A stretch of 16,073 nt of DNA. It comes from JAJYSO01 sp964451785. Its GTDB lineage: Bacteria > Bacteroidota > Bacteroidia > Flavobacteriales > Flavobacteriaceae. The notes under the pieces were generated by a model. The model saw only the letters and a program-made list of their open reading frames with translations. It was not told where the DNA came from and ran no database searches. This document shows, piece after piece, positions 13,954 through 16,073 of the stretch (position 1 is its first letter; every line of letters starts with the position of its first letter). The DNA lies in assembly GCA_964451785.1 (NCBI GenBank), contig CAYVJG010000050.1:1-16073 (forward strand), given 5' to 3'. The position numbers and the translations under genes were made by a program.

Positions 13954-16073
13954 TCAATCAATAGGCACAGCCATAACCGAAACGGTTTTTTGAGGCATCA
14001 CCGTTGCAGCTGTATTTTCATCTTTTGGCGCGTTAGGATCATACACATACCCACCGGCCACATTAAATCTCAAGGTTTCTAAAGGCACACGCGTGTATCT
14101 ATTCTTATCAAAGTATGCGTAATTATCTGCAAACTTGTCCTCTTTGACGAGTTTGGTAATAATATCGCCGTCAAACACCACTTCTGAACCGCCTTTGGTG
14201 CGGCCTGTGGTGGTTTGTTGAAAGATGATAACAAACACTTTACCGTCAAATTTTTTACGTAAATCCTCGTCTAATTTTATATTGCCAATTGCCCGGAGCA
14301 ACTTTTGCCAACTGTCAAGATAGATAACATCGTATTGATTAACGATATTAAAAAACTCGGCTTTGTCGTCAAGATCACCTACTACATCAATGTATTGTTG
14401 ATTTTCTGCGTTGATATACTTTGCTGCTTTTTCGCGCGCCAAGGCACTATCCGGGTGTTCTTCTAGCGAAAAGAAAACGCCGCGGTTATGGCCGGCTGCA
14501 AAAGCGTTCATTACTTTATACAAAAAAGTGGTTTTACCGGCGCCTTGTTGGCCGTCAAGCGTAATAACCACGCTGTGGTGCGGTTTACGCTCTACTGCTT
14601 GCAGAAACTCACCCACGGCACCTGGAACGTTGTAGTATTCTGAAATAGCTTGGCCAGCGGCGGCAATATTGCGAACTTTTTTAGACTTTTTTGAACTCTC
14701 TAAATTGTCTTTAGCCACTTCAACCACTGTTTCTAGGGCTTTTTGTTTGATTATATCGGTTGTAGGGCTTTTTAAGCCTTGGTTTTTAGGTTTTTTTGTG
14801 GTTTTTGGTTTGGTTTTTGTATCTTTGCGCTTTGAAGACTTATCTTCTCCGTTAGAGGGCAATCTATCTGAACCCTTGGAAGATAAGTCTTTTTTCTTTC
14901 CAACATCATAGTTTTTTAAAAGCGTTTTCCTGTTTTTATGTAATGCTATTGAAATTCTAACGTGGCGTTTCTTGCCGTCAATAATTACTTTAGATTTAAA
15001 GTTTAAGTAGCCTAAAATGTTATCGTTGTCATTAACTTTCCTGTCTCCCCAGTTATTGTAAGTCGAATTTTTAATTATTTGACCTAACTTTTCTATTATA
15101 GCTGCTTTTTCAGAGTACATCGTACCGCCTTTAGCTATTTTTCTTCCAGCTTTAGTTGTGAGCGTTACGTTTTTTAGGCTATTTTTTATAGCTACCTTAT
15201 TCCCTTTTAAATAAGTCTTGTAGTAATTTAAAGTGAAATTTCTTAATTCTGAAACTTTCATTTCTCTAAACTTCTCTGTGGATATTTCTACTTGGCCATT
15301 AAGACCAAATAGAGCCAATTGCTTGCCAGTGTTTTTCTTTTTTGATTTTAGAGCTGAAATATCCGTTTTTTTTGCCTTCGTTTCTTTTTCTTTTGGCTTA
15401 ACTTTTTTATCTAAATCCTTTCTATAAGCCGGCACGCCATCATTATCTCGATTTAAAATGTAGTCGGCTGCCTTTTGAGCTGCGCTGGCTGCGCGCATAA
15501 TAAAACGGTTATCTTCTTTTGCGTAGGTTAGTACATTGTTCCAGTTTTTTAGGTACTCTGCGTGACTCATGTCGGTAATCCACATAATACCGGCTTCTGC
15601 GGATAAGTAAGTAGCCCCCCATTCAGCAATCAATTCTTCTTTTGCGTATGGTTTAGAGCCAAAACGACCGTGCATATCGCGGTTTAGATGCTTTGGATCA
15701 CCGGAGCAATGGGTTAGCTCGTGAAACAGCGTACTGTAATAAGACTGCGCCGTATCAAAGTCGGCGTTATATGGTACCGTTACTTTGTTTTTGGGGTATG
15801 AATAGAAAGCTCTATCACCGCCGTGTATTATCTTTGGTTTAGGCGTTGGGTAATGCTTTATAATTAATTCAGCAGCTTCAATTTTTCGTTTGGGTGGTAA
15901 TTTCTCACCAATAAGCCGGCCGGGTATACTTTTATCTGTTAAATCGAAATCTATACCTTCAATATCGGCACCATTAAAAACGTTGTAATATTTCAGAATA
16001 GGTACGGTGTTTTTAGCGGCAATTTCTTCAAGAGACATAAAGGTTCTTACCTCTTTGAGAATGTGCTTGTTTT
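13954..16073 (-). CDS. Polyvalent protein: ArdC-type zincin metallopeptidase, LPD3-like domain and RadA/RecA-like ATPase (5' partial)
   Basis: At least 705 aa are encoded. The frame stays open past the Met at 16038 to the window edge, and the upstream codons (NKHILKEVRTF) are coding-like, so the true N-terminus, expected to be an ArdC ssDNA-binding domain, lies outside. From Met 16038, residues 10-30 (VPILKYYNVFNGADIEGI) match the ArdC linker. About 65-200 is a zincin protease with HELTH (106-110), whose glutamate ligand is probably within EELIAEWGATYL (134-145). About 283-380 resembles the large polyvalent-protein-associated domain LPD3 (TTKAGRKI, then KSKVIIDGKKRHVRISIAL). A Lys/Ser-rich linker (384-455) follows. 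About 456-660 is a RecA-superfamily ATPase: Walker A GQQGAGKT (496-503), SLEEHPDSALAREKA, Walker B VIYLDS (571-576), IIFQQTTTGRTKGGSE. Proteins of this type in conjugative elements and phages are thought to act as antirestriction or DNA-protection factors on entry into a host. A terminator follows at 13853-13883. Confidence 0.85.
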   Translation of the reverse strand, partial: NKHILKEVRTFMSLEEIAAKNTVPILKYYNVFNGADIEGIDFDLTDKSIPGRLIGEKLPPKRKIEAAELIIKHYPTPKPKIIHGGDRAFYSYPKNKVTVPYNADFDTAQSYYSTLFHELTHCSGDPKHLNRDMHGRFGSKPYAKEELIAEWGATYLSAEAGIMWITDMSHAEYLKNWNNVLTYAKEDNRFIMRAASAAQKAADYILNRDNDGVPAYRKDLDKKVKPKEKETKAKKTDISALKSKKKNTGKQLALFGLNGQVEISTEKFREMKVSELRNFTLNYYKTYLKGNKVAIKNSLKNVTLTTKAGRKIAKGGTMYSEKAAIIEKLGQIIKNSTYNNWGDRKVNDNDNILGYLNFKSKVIIDGKKRHVRISIALHKNRKTLLKNYDVGKKKDLSSKGSDRLPSNGEDKSSKRKDTKTKPKTTKKPKNQGLKSPTTDIIKQKALETVVEVAKDNLESSKKSKKVRNIAAAGQAISEYYNVPGAVGEFLQAVERKPHHSVVITLDGQQGAGKTTFLYKVMNAFAAGHNRGVFFSLEEHPDSALAREKAAKYINAENQQYIDVVGDLDDKAEFFNIVNQYDVIYLDSWQKLLRAIGNIKLDEDLRKKFDGKVFVIIFQQTTTGRTKGGSEVVFDGDIITKLVKEDKFADNYAYFDKNRYTRVPLETLRFNVAGGYVYDPNAPKDENTAATVMPQKTVSVMAVPID

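Noticed and set aside
14411..15427. Plus-strand open frames of 64-80 codons opposite the polyvalent protein gene
   Set aside because: They are antisense to a clearly coding minus-strand gene with recognisable domains and have no promoter or family resemblance.

Overview
The window reads as a chromosomal segment of a low-GC member of Bacteroidota, most likely class Flavobacteriia. The evidence is exact TTG-N19-TAnnTTTG promoters in front of two tRNA transcription units, lipoprotein signals of the Bacteroidota type (Cys followed by Ser/Asp-rich residues), an RND pump subunit fused to its outer-membrane channel, and the general protein style. No species is claimed.

Positions 1-4181 hold the end of a heavy-metal efflux locus. 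It contains the C-terminal half of a CusA/CzcA permease fused to a TolC/CzcC-like channel protein, then the CusB/CzcB-like lipoprotein adaptor. The permease lacks its N-terminal half here, because all three forward frames are stopped within the first 26 bases. Positions 4184-4412 are non-coding: a terminator hairpin and two copies of a small hairpin-forming intergenic repeat. Next come an unknown surface lipoprotein (minus strand), a Crp/Fnr-type regulator, and an AhpD/carboxymuconolactone-decarboxylase gene wrecked by a ~0.3 kb repeat insertion plus a nonsense change and a homopolymer frameshift.

Positions 6945-11454 are ordinary core genome: a carboxypeptidase-regulatory-like exported protein, an initiator tRNA-fMet, an exported esterase-like alpha/beta hydrolase, dipeptidase E, shikimate kinase, and a tRNA-Lys(UUU)/tRNA-Leu(GAG) pair.

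From the 3' end of tRNA-Leu to the right edge the window enters what looks like an integrative genomic island. It starts with a tyrosine recombinase with a non-canonical active site. Then come a 163-bp-period tandem duplication carrying fourteen TGTAAC/GTTACA boxes, a promoter with a palindromic operator ahead of a 50-aa basic protein and a 183-aa unknown protein, and a large minus-strand 'polyvalent' protein. That protein combines an ArdC-type zincin metallopeptidase, an LPD3-like domain and a RadA/RecA-like P-loop ATPase, and it runs off the window. The island's far end, and therefore the second attachment site, lie outside the window.
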